Shown one piece after another: positions 40,358 to 47,802 of a stretch of DNA of 64,000 bases (the stretch's first letter is position 1; every line of letters starts with the position of its first letter). The notes beneath the pieces are model-generated. The model did not search any database, had not been told where the DNA came from, and saw only the letters and a list, made by a program, of their open reading frames with translations. The DNA lies in the NCBI RefSeq assembly GCF_002295115.1, contig NZ_NSFV01000006.1, positions 136,501-200,500 on the forward strand, in the 5' to 3' direction. This DNA is from Mesorhizobium sp. WSM4311 (GTDB lineage Bacteria; Pseudomonadota; Alphaproteobacteria; Rhizobiales; Rhizobiaceae). A program made the position numbers and the translations under genes.

Positions 40358-41497
40358 TCAGGCGCCCTTTCCCTTGACCGCTTCCATGCCGACCGATCTC
40401 GGACTGAACGAGGCGAACAGCGCCTGGATGTAAGGCCTGAACATGTGTTCGAGTGCGCCGGCGAACAGGATCACCAGGCCCTGGATGATGACGATCATGT
40501 CGCGACTGATCGCCGGCATTTCGAAGGCGAGTTCGGCGCCGCCCTGATAGAGCATGCCGAACAGGACCGCCGCCAGCACGATGCCGACCGGATGCAGGCG
40601 CCCCATCAGCGCCACGGCGATGCCGACGAAGCCGGCGCCGGAGACGAAGTCGATCGCGACATTGTGCTGGTCGCCCATCACAGGATTGAGCGCCATCATG
40701 CCGGCCAGCGCGCCCGAGATCATCATCGCGGTGATGATGATGCGGGTTTCCGAAATGCCGGCATAGCGCGCCGCCTTGGGGCTATGGCCATAGGTGCGCA
40801 TCTCATAGCCGAGCTTGGTGCGCCAGATCAGCAGCCAGACCAGGAAGGCCATGAGCAGCGCCAGCAGGAAGGTGACGTTGAGCGGCGCCGAGCGGATCTT
40901 GGCGCCGAACAGCTCGATGATCCAGTTGAGTTTCGGCAGTTCGGCGCCGGCAAGGAAGTTGCGGGTCTGCGGTGCCTGCGACCCCGCCGGCTTCAGCGGT
41001 CCGACCAGCAGATAGACCATGATCGAGGCGGCGATGAAGTTGAACATGATGGTGGTGATGACGATGTGCGAGCCGCGCCTGGCCTGCAGATAGGCGGGGA
41101 TCAGCGCCCACAAAGCGCCCACAAGCGCAGAAGCGACGATGGCCATCGGAAATGTCAGCCACCAGGGCAGCACGCTGTCGAAGGACAGGCAGACGATGGC
41201 GATGCCCAGGCCCGCAATATAGGCCTGTCCCTCGGTGCCAATGTTGAACAGGCCGCAATGCGCCGCCACCGCCACCGAAAGCCCGGTGAAGATGAAGGTG
41301 GTGGCATAGAAGAGGGTGAAGGCGATGCCCGTTCCCTTGCCGAAGGCGCCCTCGACCAGGATGACGGCGGCGCGGAACGGGTTCTCGCCGACCAGAAGCA
41401 CGACGAAGCCGGCGACGATGAAGGCCACCGCCAGGTTGATCAGTGGGATCAGCCCATAATCGGCCCAGGCCGGCAGTTTGGCGTATGGCGTGCTCAA
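40358..41497 (-). CDS. Nucleoside ABC transporter permease (first permease)
   Basis: A 379-residue permease with about ten helices, the larger YufP/NupB-like subunit of BMP-type nucleoside importers. VAAHCGLFNIGTEGQAYIAGLGIAIVC is the family counterpart of the GLxNIGxEGQ motif, and YGHSPKAARYAGISETRIIITAMMISGALAG the ATPase-contacting loop. A large extracytoplasmic loop (about residues 165-200) is typical of this subunit. The start codon overlaps the ATPase stop by 4 bases. Confidence 0.92.
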   Translation of the reverse strand: MSTPYAKLPAWADYGLIPLINLAVAFIVAGFVVLLVGENPFRAAVILVEGAFGKGTGIAFTLFYATTFIFTGLSVAVAAHCGLFNIGTEGQAYIAGLGIAIVCLSFDSVLPWWLTFPMAIVASALVGALWALIPAYLQARRGSHIVITTIMFNFIAASIMVYLLVGPLKPAGSQAPQTRNFLAGAELPKLNWIIELFGAKIRSAPLNVTFLLALLMAFLVWLLIWRTKLGYEMRTYGHSPKAARYAGISETRIIITAMMISGALAGMMALNPVMGDQHNVAIDFVSGAGFVGIAVALMGRLHPVGIVLAAVLFGMLYQGGAELAFEMPAISRDMIVIIQGLVILFAGALEHMFRPYIQALFASFSPRSVGMEAVKGKGA

Positions 41498-43026
41498 AGT
41501 GCTGCCTCCTGGCGCTCGACGCCCGCCATCAGCAGGCCAAGCTCGCCCTCGGTCGCTTCCGGACCGCGCTCACCGACGATGCGGCCGGCAAACATCACGA
41601 GGATGCGGTCGGAGAGCGAACGGATCTCGTCGAGTTCGACCGAGACCACCAGCACCGCCTTGCCCTGGTCGCGCATGGCGATCAGGCGCTTGTGGATGAA
41701 TTCGATGGCGCCGACGTCGACGCCGCGCGTCGGCTGGCCGACGATCAGCACACCCGGATCCTGTTCCATCTCCCGCGCCAGGACGATCTTCTGCTGGTTG
41801 CCGCCGGAGAAGTTCGCCGTCTTCAGGCGCGGATTGCCAGGCCGGATATCGTATTTCTCGATCTTGTCCTTGGCGTCGGCCATGATGGCATCGACGTTGA
41901 GGAACGGCCCTTTGAGATAGCGAGGGTCGTCGTGATAGCCGAGGATGGAATTCTCGTTCTCCTCGAAGGCCAGCACCAGCCCGACATGATGGCGATCCTC
42001 CGGCACGTGCGCCAGCCCTCGGTCGCGCAATTCGCCGGGGTCGGCGGCACCCGTCAGGTCGATCGGCTTGCCGTCGAGCATGACCGAGCCTGAAACGGCA
42101 TGCCTGATGCCGGAAATCGCCTCGAGCAGCTCGGATTGGCCGTTGCCGGCGACGCCGGCGATGCCGACGATCTCGCCGGCGCGCAGGTCGAAGGAGATAT
42201 CGTCGACCATGGTGACGCCACGCGAATCCTTCACCGTCAGGTTCTTGACCGCGAGCTTGACGGCGCCGGCTTCCGCTTCGCCCTTTTCGACCCTCAAAAG
42301 CACGCGCCGCCCGACCATCAGTTCGGCCAGTTCGCCCACCGTCGTCTTGCTGGTTTCGCGCGTCGCCACCATCGTGCCCTGGCGCATGACCGAGACATTG
42401 TCGGTGATGGCCATGATCTCGCGCAGCTTGTGGGTGATCAGCACCACCGTCTTACCCTGTTCCTTCAATTGTTTGAGGATGCGGAAGAGATGGTCGGCTT
42501 CGGCCGGCGTCAAGACGCCCGTCGGCTCGTCGAGAATGAGGATCTCGGCGCCGCGATAGAGCGCCTTGAGGATTTCGACGCGCTGCTGCAGGCCGACCGG
42601 CAGTTCCTCGATGATGGCGTCGGGGTCGACTTCGAGCCCATATTCCCTTTCGAGGCGGTCGAGTTCGGAGCGCGCCTTGGCGATGCTGCTTTTCAAGAGG
42701 GCATCGCTTTCGGCGCCGAGAATGATGTTTTCCAGCACCGAGAAATTGTCGACCAGCATGAAATGCTGGTGCACCATGCCGATGCCGAGCGCGATCGCGT
42801 CATTGGGGGTCTTGATCGATGCCGGCTTGCCGCCGACATGGATTTCGCCGCTGTCGGCCTGGTAGAATCCGTAGAGGATCGACATCAGCGTCGACTTACC
42901 GGCGCCGTTCTCGCCGACGATGCCGTGGATGGTGCCGCGCGCGATCTCCAGATTGATGTCGCGGTTGGCGCGTACGGCGCCAAAACTCTTGTTGATGCCG
43001 ATCAGTTCGATTGCGGCTTGCGCCAT
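41494..43026 (-). CDS. Nucleoside ABC transporter ATP-binding protein (two ABC domains)
   Basis: A 510-residue dual ATPase of the YufO/NupA type. The first domain has Walker A GENGAGKSTLMSILYG, signature LPVGLQQRVEIL and Walker B ILILDEPTGVLTP. The second has the degenerate Walker A GVAGNGQSELLEAISG and the signature FSGGNQQKIVLARE, followed by VLIVGQPTRGVDVGAIEF; this degenerate second site is normal for the sugar/nucleoside ABC class. It is the first gene of the minus-strand operon ATPase-permease-permease-cdd-punA-deoA. The upstream 215 bases to SlyX carry a small inverted repeat. Confidence 0.94.
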   Translation of the reverse strand: MAQAAIELIGINKSFGAVRANRDINLEIARGTIHGIVGENGAGKSTLMSILYGFYQADSGEIHVGGKPASIKTPNDAIALGIGMVHQHFMLVDNFSVLENIILGAESDALLKSSIAKARSELDRLEREYGLEVDPDAIIEELPVGLQQRVEILKALYRGAEILILDEPTGVLTPAEADHLFRILKQLKEQGKTVVLITHKLREIMAITDNVSVMRQGTMVATRETSKTTVGELAELMVGRRVLLRVEKGEAEAGAVKLAVKNLTVKDSRGVTMVDDISFDLRAGEIVGIAGVAGNGQSELLEAISGIRHAVSGSVMLDGKPIDLTGAADPGELRDRGLAHVPEDRHHVGLVLAFEENENSILGYHDDPRYLKGPFLNVDAIMADAKDKIEKYDIRPGNPRLKTANFSGGNQQKIVLAREMEQDPGVLIVGQPTRGVDVGAIEFIHKRLIAMRDQGKAVLVVSVELDEIRSLSDRILVMFAGRIVGERGPEATEGELGLLMAGVERQEAAL

Positions 43027-43166
43027 GCAGCCAGTCCCACTCTTATTTTTTTATCGCTTGGTCAAAATGCCTAGCATGACGCCCGGCCCGTGCCAATTGG
43101 CCGGAGCAGTATCCACTCTCGGCAAATCCCGGTGCGCTTGTCAATTTCCAACGTGTCCGCAGGCTT

Positions 43167-43182
43167 CATATTCGCTAATATG
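43167..43182. promoter_or_regulatory. Small inverted repeat between the nucleoside operon and slyX
   Basis: CATATT-CGCT-AATATG (43167-43182) is a perfect 6-bp inverted repeat in an otherwise GC-rich region. It lies about 140 bases upstream of the ATPase start and 60 bases upstream of slyX, and could be an operator. It may also be fortuitous. Confidence 0.3.
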
Positions 43183-43241
43183 ACGGCGTCGAAATTCGCA
43201 TCACGACGCAAGGCATTGTGGTGCAAGATCAGGGACTGCGA

Positions 43242-43451
43242 ATGAACATGCCCGCCGACCGGCTGACGACGCTGGAAATCCGCGCCGCCGAGCAGGAAAG
43301 GACCATCGAGGAACTGTCGGGACAGATCGCCGAGCAGTGGACGGTGATCGAGCGCATGCAGCGCAAGCTCGACGCGCTGACCGATCGCTTCCTGGCACTG
43401 GAGGAGCAGGCGGCGCCCGACGTGCCGGTGACCAAGCCGCCGCATTGGTGA
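43242..43451 (+). CDS. slyX: SlyX family protein
   Basis: A 69-residue coiled-coil protein: RLTTLEIRAAEQERTIEELSGQIAEQWTVIERMQRKLDALTDRFLALEEQ is one heptad-repeat helix, and the C-terminus VPVTKPPHW shows the Pro-Pro-His-Trp ending typical of SlyX. Function is unknown in all species. ATG at 43242 is preferred because AGGGA is 7 bases upstream; a GTG at 43218 is possible. It is 22 bases before the next plus-strand gene and may be co-transcribed with it. Confidence 0.88.
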   Translation: MNMPADRLTTLEIRAAEQERTIEELSGQIAEQWTVIERMQRKLDALTDRFLALEEQAAPDVPVTKPPHW

Positions 43452-43473
43452 GGACGAGGGGAGGGAACAAGCC

Positions 43474-43872
43474 ATGGTCGGTGAAAGGGATCGTATCGCG
43501 CGAGCCGGCGACTACGTGCTCGGCCTGATGAACGATACCGATCGCGAACGGGCCGAGCGCGATCTGGAGATAGACCCTGCCTTCCGCGACGCCGTGCTGC
43601 AGCTTGCCGAACGCATGCATGTGTTTGATCGTGCCGAAAAGCCTGCCTTGCCTGCCAATCATTGGACGCTGGTGACGCAACGCCTCGCCGAATTGCCACA
43701 GATGCGCAGCGTTGGGCTCGGCAATGATGCCAAACCGCAGACGGTGATCCGAAGCCTGTCCCGGTCACCATACGGCGTTGGCGTGCATTCGCTTGGCGGC
43801 CGGCGCGGATTTGTCGTCGCCGTCGTGCTGATAGTGGTCTTCGCGCTCGGCTATTTCGTCGGAAAACTATAG
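43474..43872 (+). CDS. Anti-sigma-factor-like single-pass membrane protein
   Basis: A 132-residue protein. The N-terminus RAGDYVLGLMNDTDRERAERDLEIDPAFRDAVLQLAERM matches the pattern of zinc-less anti-sigma factors of the RskA/ChrR-like group (YVLGLL...ER..FE..L..DP......), and one membrane helix lies near the C-terminus (FVVAVVLIVVFALGYFVGKL). Usually this domain binds an ECF sigma factor, but no sigma gene is adjacent; the only neighbour on this strand is slyX. The periplasmic part is almost absent. It may therefore bind a distant sigma factor or have another role. Confidence 0.55.
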   Translation: MVGERDRIARAGDYVLGLMNDTDRERAERDLEIDPAFRDAVLQLAERMHVFDRAEKPALPANHWTLVTQRLAELPQMRSVGLGNDAKPQTVIRSLSRSPYGVGVHSLGGRRGFVVAVVLIVVFALGYFVGKL

Positions 43873-43881
43873 GCCGACGCA

Positions 43882-43909
43882 GAACCGCCGGGCTTTCACC
43901 CGGCGGTTC
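43882..43909. terminator. Bidirectional terminator hairpin
   Basis: GAACCGCCGGG (43882-43892) and CCCGGCGGTTC (43899-43909) form an 11-bp perfect stem with a 6-base loop in the 56-base gap between the anti-sigma-like gene and the converging BMP gene. Confidence 0.8.
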
Positions 43910-43928
43910 GCAAATCAGTCTCTGCCGA

Positions 43929-44918
43929 TCAATAAGGGCAGGCGTTGTCTGCCGTGTAGTCGTGCACCTGGATCTTGCCGGAGATGATGTCGGCCTTGGC
44001 CTTCTCGACCGCCGCCTTCATCTCGTCCGTCACCAGCGCCTTGTTGTTGTCGTCCATGGCGTAGTCGACGCCGCCTTCCTTGAGGCCGAGATTCTCGACG
44101 CCACCCTTGAAGGTGCCGTTCTTGCCATCCATGAAGGCGGTGTAGACGGCAATGTCGACGCGCTTCATCATCGAGGTCAGCACCTTGCCGGGCTGCAGGC
44201 CGTTCTGGTTGGAATCGACGCCGATGCCGAGCTTGCCGGCATCAGCCGCCGCCTGCAGCACGCCGACGCCGGTGCCGCCGGCCGCGGCGTAGACCACGTC
44301 GGCGCCCTGGTCGATCTGCGTCTTGGCGATCTCGCCGCCCTTGGCCGGATCGTTCCAGGCGGCCGGGGTGTCGCCGGTCATGTTCTGAATGACGTCGGTA
44401 GCGCCGGCCGACTTGGCGCCGCCGACATAGCCGCATTCGAACTTGCGGATGAGCGGGATGTCCATGCCGCCGATAAAGGCAACCTTCTTGGTCTTCGAGG
44501 CCATCGCCGCCATGATGCCGACGAGATAGGAACCCTCGTTTTCCTTGAACACCAGCGAGCGGACATTGGGCATATCGACGGCATCGTCGATGATGGCGAA
44601 GTTGAGGTCGGGATAATCTTTCGCGACCGCTTTCAGCGCATCTTCCCAGGCAAAGCCCGCCATGACGATCGGGTTGTGGCCGTCCTCGGCGAAGCGGCGC
44701 AGCGCCTGCTCGCGCTGCGAGGCGTTGGACACTTCGAACTCGACATAGGGCGTGCCGGTCTCGGTCTTGAACTTCTCGGCGCCATGGAAGGCAGCCTCGT
44801 TGAAGGATTTGTCGAACTTGCCGCCCAGATCATAGAGGATGGCCGGCTGGACATCCGCGGCGAAAGCCGGAAGAACCATTGCGGTTGCGGCCAGGAGGCC
44901 GAGAACGATACGTTTCAT
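43929..44918 (-). CDS. BMP family nucleoside-binding protein of an ABC transporter
   Basis: A 329-residue periplasmic binding protein of the Bmp/PnrA family, which bind purine and other nucleosides. Signal peptide MKRIVLGLLAATAMVLPAFA-A, without a lipobox Cys. Mature start DVQPAILYDLGGKFDKSFNEAAFHGAEKF carries the family motif (GG.(I/F)DDKSFN-like), then NEGSYLVGIMAAMASKTKKVAFIGGMDIPLIRKFECGY and GADVVYAAAGGTGVGVLQAA. It should feed the ABC proteins at 39385-43026, yet it is separated from them by slyX and the anti-sigma-like gene on the other strand and has its own promoter. A terminator hairpin lies downstream. Confidence 0.93.
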   Translation of the reverse strand: MKRIVLGLLAATAMVLPAFAADVQPAILYDLGGKFDKSFNEAAFHGAEKFKTETGTPYVEFEVSNASQREQALRRFAEDGHNPIVMAGFAWEDALKAVAKDYPDLNFAIIDDAVDMPNVRSLVFKENEGSYLVGIMAAMASKTKKVAFIGGMDIPLIRKFECGYVGGAKSAGATDVIQNMTGDTPAAWNDPAKGGEIAKTQIDQGADVVYAAAGGTGVGVLQAAADAGKLGIGVDSNQNGLQPGKVLTSMMKRVDIAVYTAFMDGKNGTFKGGVENLGLKEGGVDYAMDDNNKALVTDEMKAAVEKAKADIISGKIQVHDYTADNACPY

Positions 44919-45136
44919 GTGATCCACACCCTGTCGGTTATTTTTTCCGTTACGCCCCGCCTGCCTGCCCGGTTCTGCGGCCGGCATGCGACGTCAGCCA
45001 GGAGTGTATTCCCCTCCCGCTCGGCGGCAATCTGGCACGGCCCGAAACAAAATTCACGCGGAATTTTGACCTTTTGGAAAAGCGTGCCGGGGCAGGCCGC
45101 GCCGCAGCTCGATCTTGCCTGGCGAACCTTTGCCGA

Positions 45137-45460
45137 TCAGTTGGCGGCGAATTGGCCGGTGCGCCGCTGGCGCCTGTAGCCGATGGCGTAGAGCAGGAAG
45201 GCCAGCACCGCGAACACGGCAAATCCCGGCTGGTCGAGCACCCAGGCGATGGCGCCATCCCACAAAAGCGGGCTGGCCTTGGCGCGGACGAAGGTTTCGA
45301 AGGCCGCCCGCGTTTCCGGCGACACCGCCAGCCAGCTGGCATTGAGCGGGGTCAGCACAAGCGCCGAAGCCGCCACCGTGCGCGTCGTGTCGAGCACCGC
45401 CATGATGACGGAGACCGACAGCGCGACCATCGCGGCAAGGCGGAAAATGAAGCGAAACAT
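45137..45460 (-). CDS. Hypothetical protein with two membrane helices
   Basis: A 107-residue protein with an N-terminal hydrophobic segment (about 6-25) and a C-terminal helix (about 78-95) followed by a basic tail YRRQRRTGQFAAN, so the middle (TRTVAASALVLTPLNASWLAVSPETRAAFETFVRAKASPLLWDG) faces the periplasm. I do not recognise a family. It is alone on the minus strand between the BMP gene and another membrane protein. Confidence 0.6.
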   Translation of the reverse strand: MFRFIFRLAAMVALSVSVIMAVLDTTRTVAASALVLTPLNASWLAVSPETRAAFETFVRAKASPLLWDGAIAWVLDQPGFAVFAVLAFLLYAIGYRRQRRTGQFAAN

Positions 45461-45592
45461 CCAGGTTCTCCCCCGGCCGATCCTGGATGCTTTCCCAAGG
45501 GATCTCCGGCACGTGTCCCGAAACGAGAAATAGAATTTGTCTGGCCCGCCCGCAACCGCGATACGCGAATTTGAAGGCCGCGCATTTCGTCC

Positions 45593-46309
45593 CTATGCCA
45601 CAGGCTTGCGCCTGCGCCGATGGACGAGCCAGACGGCGAGAATGCCGCCGCCAATGGCGCCGACCACCAGCCCGGCCAGGCCGATGAAGGCGGCGAAATA
45701 GCCGCAGCCGCCCTCGAAGCAACTCACCTCGGCGACATCGGCGATCACCGAGCCGGCGAAGAAGCCGGCCAGTGCACCGATGACGGCGCCCAGAATGATG
45801 CCGAGCAAGGCGGCGATGATGGAAACGAAGACCGGCGGCGCTTCGGTTTGCGGCCTGGCGTAGACGGTCCCGGCGCCGGAGCCGGGGCGCAACAGGTAGA
45901 TGCAAAGCAGGCCGATGCCGATCTCGATGGCGGTGATGCCGAGGCTCCTGGCGGAGAAGACGAATTCCGGCACGGTCAGCACATAGGCCTGTCTCGCCAG
46001 CACCCAGACGATGGTGGCAATCTGCCAGATGGTGAAATGGCGGGGGAAACGCCTCGAACGGCCAAAGGCGAGACCGAGCAGGTAAAGCCCCCACAGGATG
46101 GTGATGACATTGGCGACGAGCCCGCCAACGAGGAAATAGAAGATCTTGTCGGGCAGGCCGGAATTGCCGACCAGCCACCATGCCGACGCCAGGCCATAGA
46201 CCGACCACGCCATGACGAAGATGAGCCAGCCCACCGGGACGTAAAAAAGGTCGCCGCCCGGGCGGCCGGCCGGCGCCTGCCTACTCGGTTGTTCGCTGCT
46301 CGATGTCAT
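45593..46309 (-). CDS. Hypothetical multi-pass membrane protein
   Basis: A 238-residue protein with a polar Pro/Ser N-terminus (MTSSSEQPSRQAPAGRPGGD) and about six hydrophobic helices: LIFVMAWSVYGLASAWWLV, IFYFLVGGLVANVITILWGLYLLGL, IATIVWVLARQAYVL, LGITAIEIGIGLLCIYLL, and two Gly/Ala-rich helices near the end (IAALLGIILGAVIGALAGFFAG and FIAFIGLAGLVV-like). Two Cys (SCFEGGC) sit in the last loop. No family is recognised. The start at 46309 has only weak ribosome-site support; the frame is open further upstream. Confidence 0.55.
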   Translation of the reverse strand: MTSSSEQPSRQAPAGRPGGDLFYVPVGWLIFVMAWSVYGLASAWWLVGNSGLPDKIFYFLVGGLVANVITILWGLYLLGLAFGRSRRFPRHFTIWQIATIVWVLARQAYVLTVPEFVFSARSLGITAIEIGIGLLCIYLLRPGSGAGTVYARPQTEAPPVFVSIIAALLGIILGAVIGALAGFFAGSVIADVAEVSCFEGGCGYFAAFIGLAGLVVGAIGGGILAVWLVHRRRRKPVA

Positions 46310-46678
46310 GTCCGGACGATGCCCCCGCAAAGCCTCTGCCTCACTCGACAGGTGGCCGGCGGCGAAGTCAAGCGCGACGGGTCTTGCGGCCTTGCCTGTG
46401 CACATCATTCGGCGCCGGCGCCCCGGGAAACCGGTGCGAGGGCGGCCCCGCGAACCGCCATGTGGCCGGGCAAAGCGAATAGAGCGCCGTTATGGCTTGG
46501 CATTCGGCGCGGGATCGACTAGATGAGCCCCGCGCCTGTTGCTTCGACGGCTCAGGTGCCGGGGAAGGATGTCCGCTGGTTGGGCGGCATCCATGGCGCG
46601 GGCATTCCGCGCCGCTGCCCCAAGGAGATGCATCTCCCCAACCCGCGCGGCGAAACCGGCCGGCGCGAAGGCACGGAC
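46310..46678. other. 369-base region without a supported gene
   Basis: Between the membrane protein gene and tRNA-Ser I find only overlapping short frames with no motif. A promoter for the tRNA should lie in its right part; none was clear by eye. Confidence 0.4.
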
Positions 46679-46768
46679 GGAGAGGTGGCCGAGTGGTTGA
46701 AGGCGCACGCCTGGAAAGTGTGTTTACGGGAGACCGTAACGCGGGTTCGAATCCCGCTCTCTCCGCCA
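46679..46768 (+). tRNA. tRNA-Ser (anticodon GGA)
   Basis: A complete 90-base gene with encoded CCA. The acceptor stem pairs GGAGAGG with CTCTCTCC, the D-arm is GCCGAGTGGTTGAAGGC, the anticodon loop CTGGAAA gives GGA (reads UCC/UCU), a long variable arm (class II, typical of Ser) follows, and the T-loop GGTTCGAATCC is canonical. Confidence 0.97.
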
Positions 46769-46867
46769 TTCCACAGAATAGCTGTATTTCTGTAGCAAAA
46801 TCAGTATCTTGGCTGGCCGGCTGCTGGCGGATTAGACCAATCACTTAGACCAATCTGGCATCATTCC

Positions 46868-46972
46868 TCAAGCGGCCTTCCTCACGCCCTCGACGTGCCA
46901 CTGCAGGGCCTGCCAAGGGTCATCGTCAAGCAACCGCACCGCCTCGGCGTAGGCTTCACCCTCGCCACAGCT
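46868..46972 (-). pseudogene. C-terminal remnant of an unknown protein
   Basis: The minus strand reads 34 sense codons, SCGEGEAYAEAVRLLDDDPWQ then ALQWHVEGVRKAA, before a TGA; a TAA stands directly upstream. The composition looks like a genuine helical C-terminus rather than noise, but nothing precedes it. It lies 100 bases after the tRNA-Ser gene, with a small direct repeat (TTAGACCAATC at 46832-46842 and 46845-46855) between. Confidence 0.35.
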
Positions 46973-47079
46973 TTACTTAATCCCCGACCTCCACACGAGT
47001 TGCCGTTCCCCTACGGCTGGGTAGCGTTCGGAAGCTGCGCACGGTATGTTCGCTCTCCGCAGATATTTTGAGGCGCCCT

Positions 47080-47271
47080 ATGCCACTTCCGATATTTCTT
47101 TTTGCTGTCACGCCGGTCGCCATATTTATATATTTCAGTCTATTAGATATCGTAACAAATAGGTGGCGAAACACCGAGAGAAAGCTCCTTCTATACGTCT
47201 ATTTGGCGCTTCATATAGGCGTCATTATTGGGGTAATTGTATCCATATTCGAGTTATATATTAAAGATTGA
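47080..47271 (+). CDS. Small membrane protein in a low-GC patch
   Basis: A 63-residue protein with two membrane helices, MPLPIFLFAVTPVAIFIYFSL and LLLYVYLALHIGVIIGVIVSIF, joined by a basic loop TNRWRNTERK. GAGG lies 7 bases before the ATG. Its base composition is far more AT-rich than the surrounding genome and uses A/T-ending codons, which points to recent transfer. No family is recognised. Two-helix proteins of this size beside gene debris may be parts of mobile elements. Confidence 0.55.
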   Translation: MPLPIFLFAVTPVAIFIYFSLLDIVTNRWRNTERKLLLYVYLALHIGVIIGVIVSIFELYIKD

Positions 47272-47419
47272 CTGTTGTCTGAGGCTTCTCACTCAGCCGC
47301 GATGGTAGGTTTGTCAACGATATGATCGCTCTTAGCGGCTCGCCAGTGGAGCGATTTCTCCCCGGAAGCCCTGCCCCGCTACACCTCTTGGGGCGATGCA
47401 ACGGGGGCAGGGAAAGGCG

Positions 47420-47689
47420 TCAGTCAGTGAAGGCTGTGCCGGTCTTCCGGGCGGCTGCTATCGCTTGGGCGTGCCCGTGGAAGACGTGCCACTCACCCTT
47501 GGCCGCAGCCCTGCGCAGCGCCGGGAAGTCAGCCTCGTCGACATGCTCAAAGTATGTCGCCAGCGTCAGCCCATGCTGCCGCAGAATGTTCCTGTCCAGA
47601 TGCTGGCTGAATCCAGCCTCGACAACAGCCGCCTCCACCTCCTCGATCCCGAAAGCTTCCCCGGTCGGGATTTCTCCGGTCTCCGGCAA
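47420..47689 (-). CDS. Possible truncated hypothetical protein
   Basis: About 89 residues ending TLATYFEHVDEADFPALRRAAAKGEWHVFHGHAQAIAAARKTGTAFTD look like real coding sequence (helical, balanced composition), with EAFGIEEVEAAVVEAGFSQHLDRNILRQHG before it. The frame stays open upstream, but no Met with a ribosome site is available; the TTG at 47689 is only a nominal start. It may be the 3' part of a decayed gene. No function is recognised. Confidence 0.35.
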   Translation of the reverse strand: MPETGEIPTGEAFGIEEVEAAVVEAGFSQHLDRNILRQHGLTLATYFEHVDEADFPALRRAAAKGEWHVFHGHAQAIAAARKTGTAFTD

Positions 47690-47802
47690 ACCAATGATTG
47701 TTCGGTTGGCGGATGGTGGCGAACGCTTGTGCCGGCTCCGGGCAAGGTTGCATAGTCCAACAAGGCGACTCAGCGTGCTGTGCGCATCGGCTCGGAGCAA
47801 TC

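Noticed and set aside
46832..46855. Direct repeat TTAGACCAATC x2 after the tRNA as a mobile-element target duplication
   Set aside because: The copies are only 2 bases apart with nothing between, so they cannot flank an insertion.
47420..47755. Plus-strand frame at 47396-47755 as a gene
   Set aside because: Its translation looks random, while the opposite strand reads like helical protein; only the latter was kept, at low confidence.
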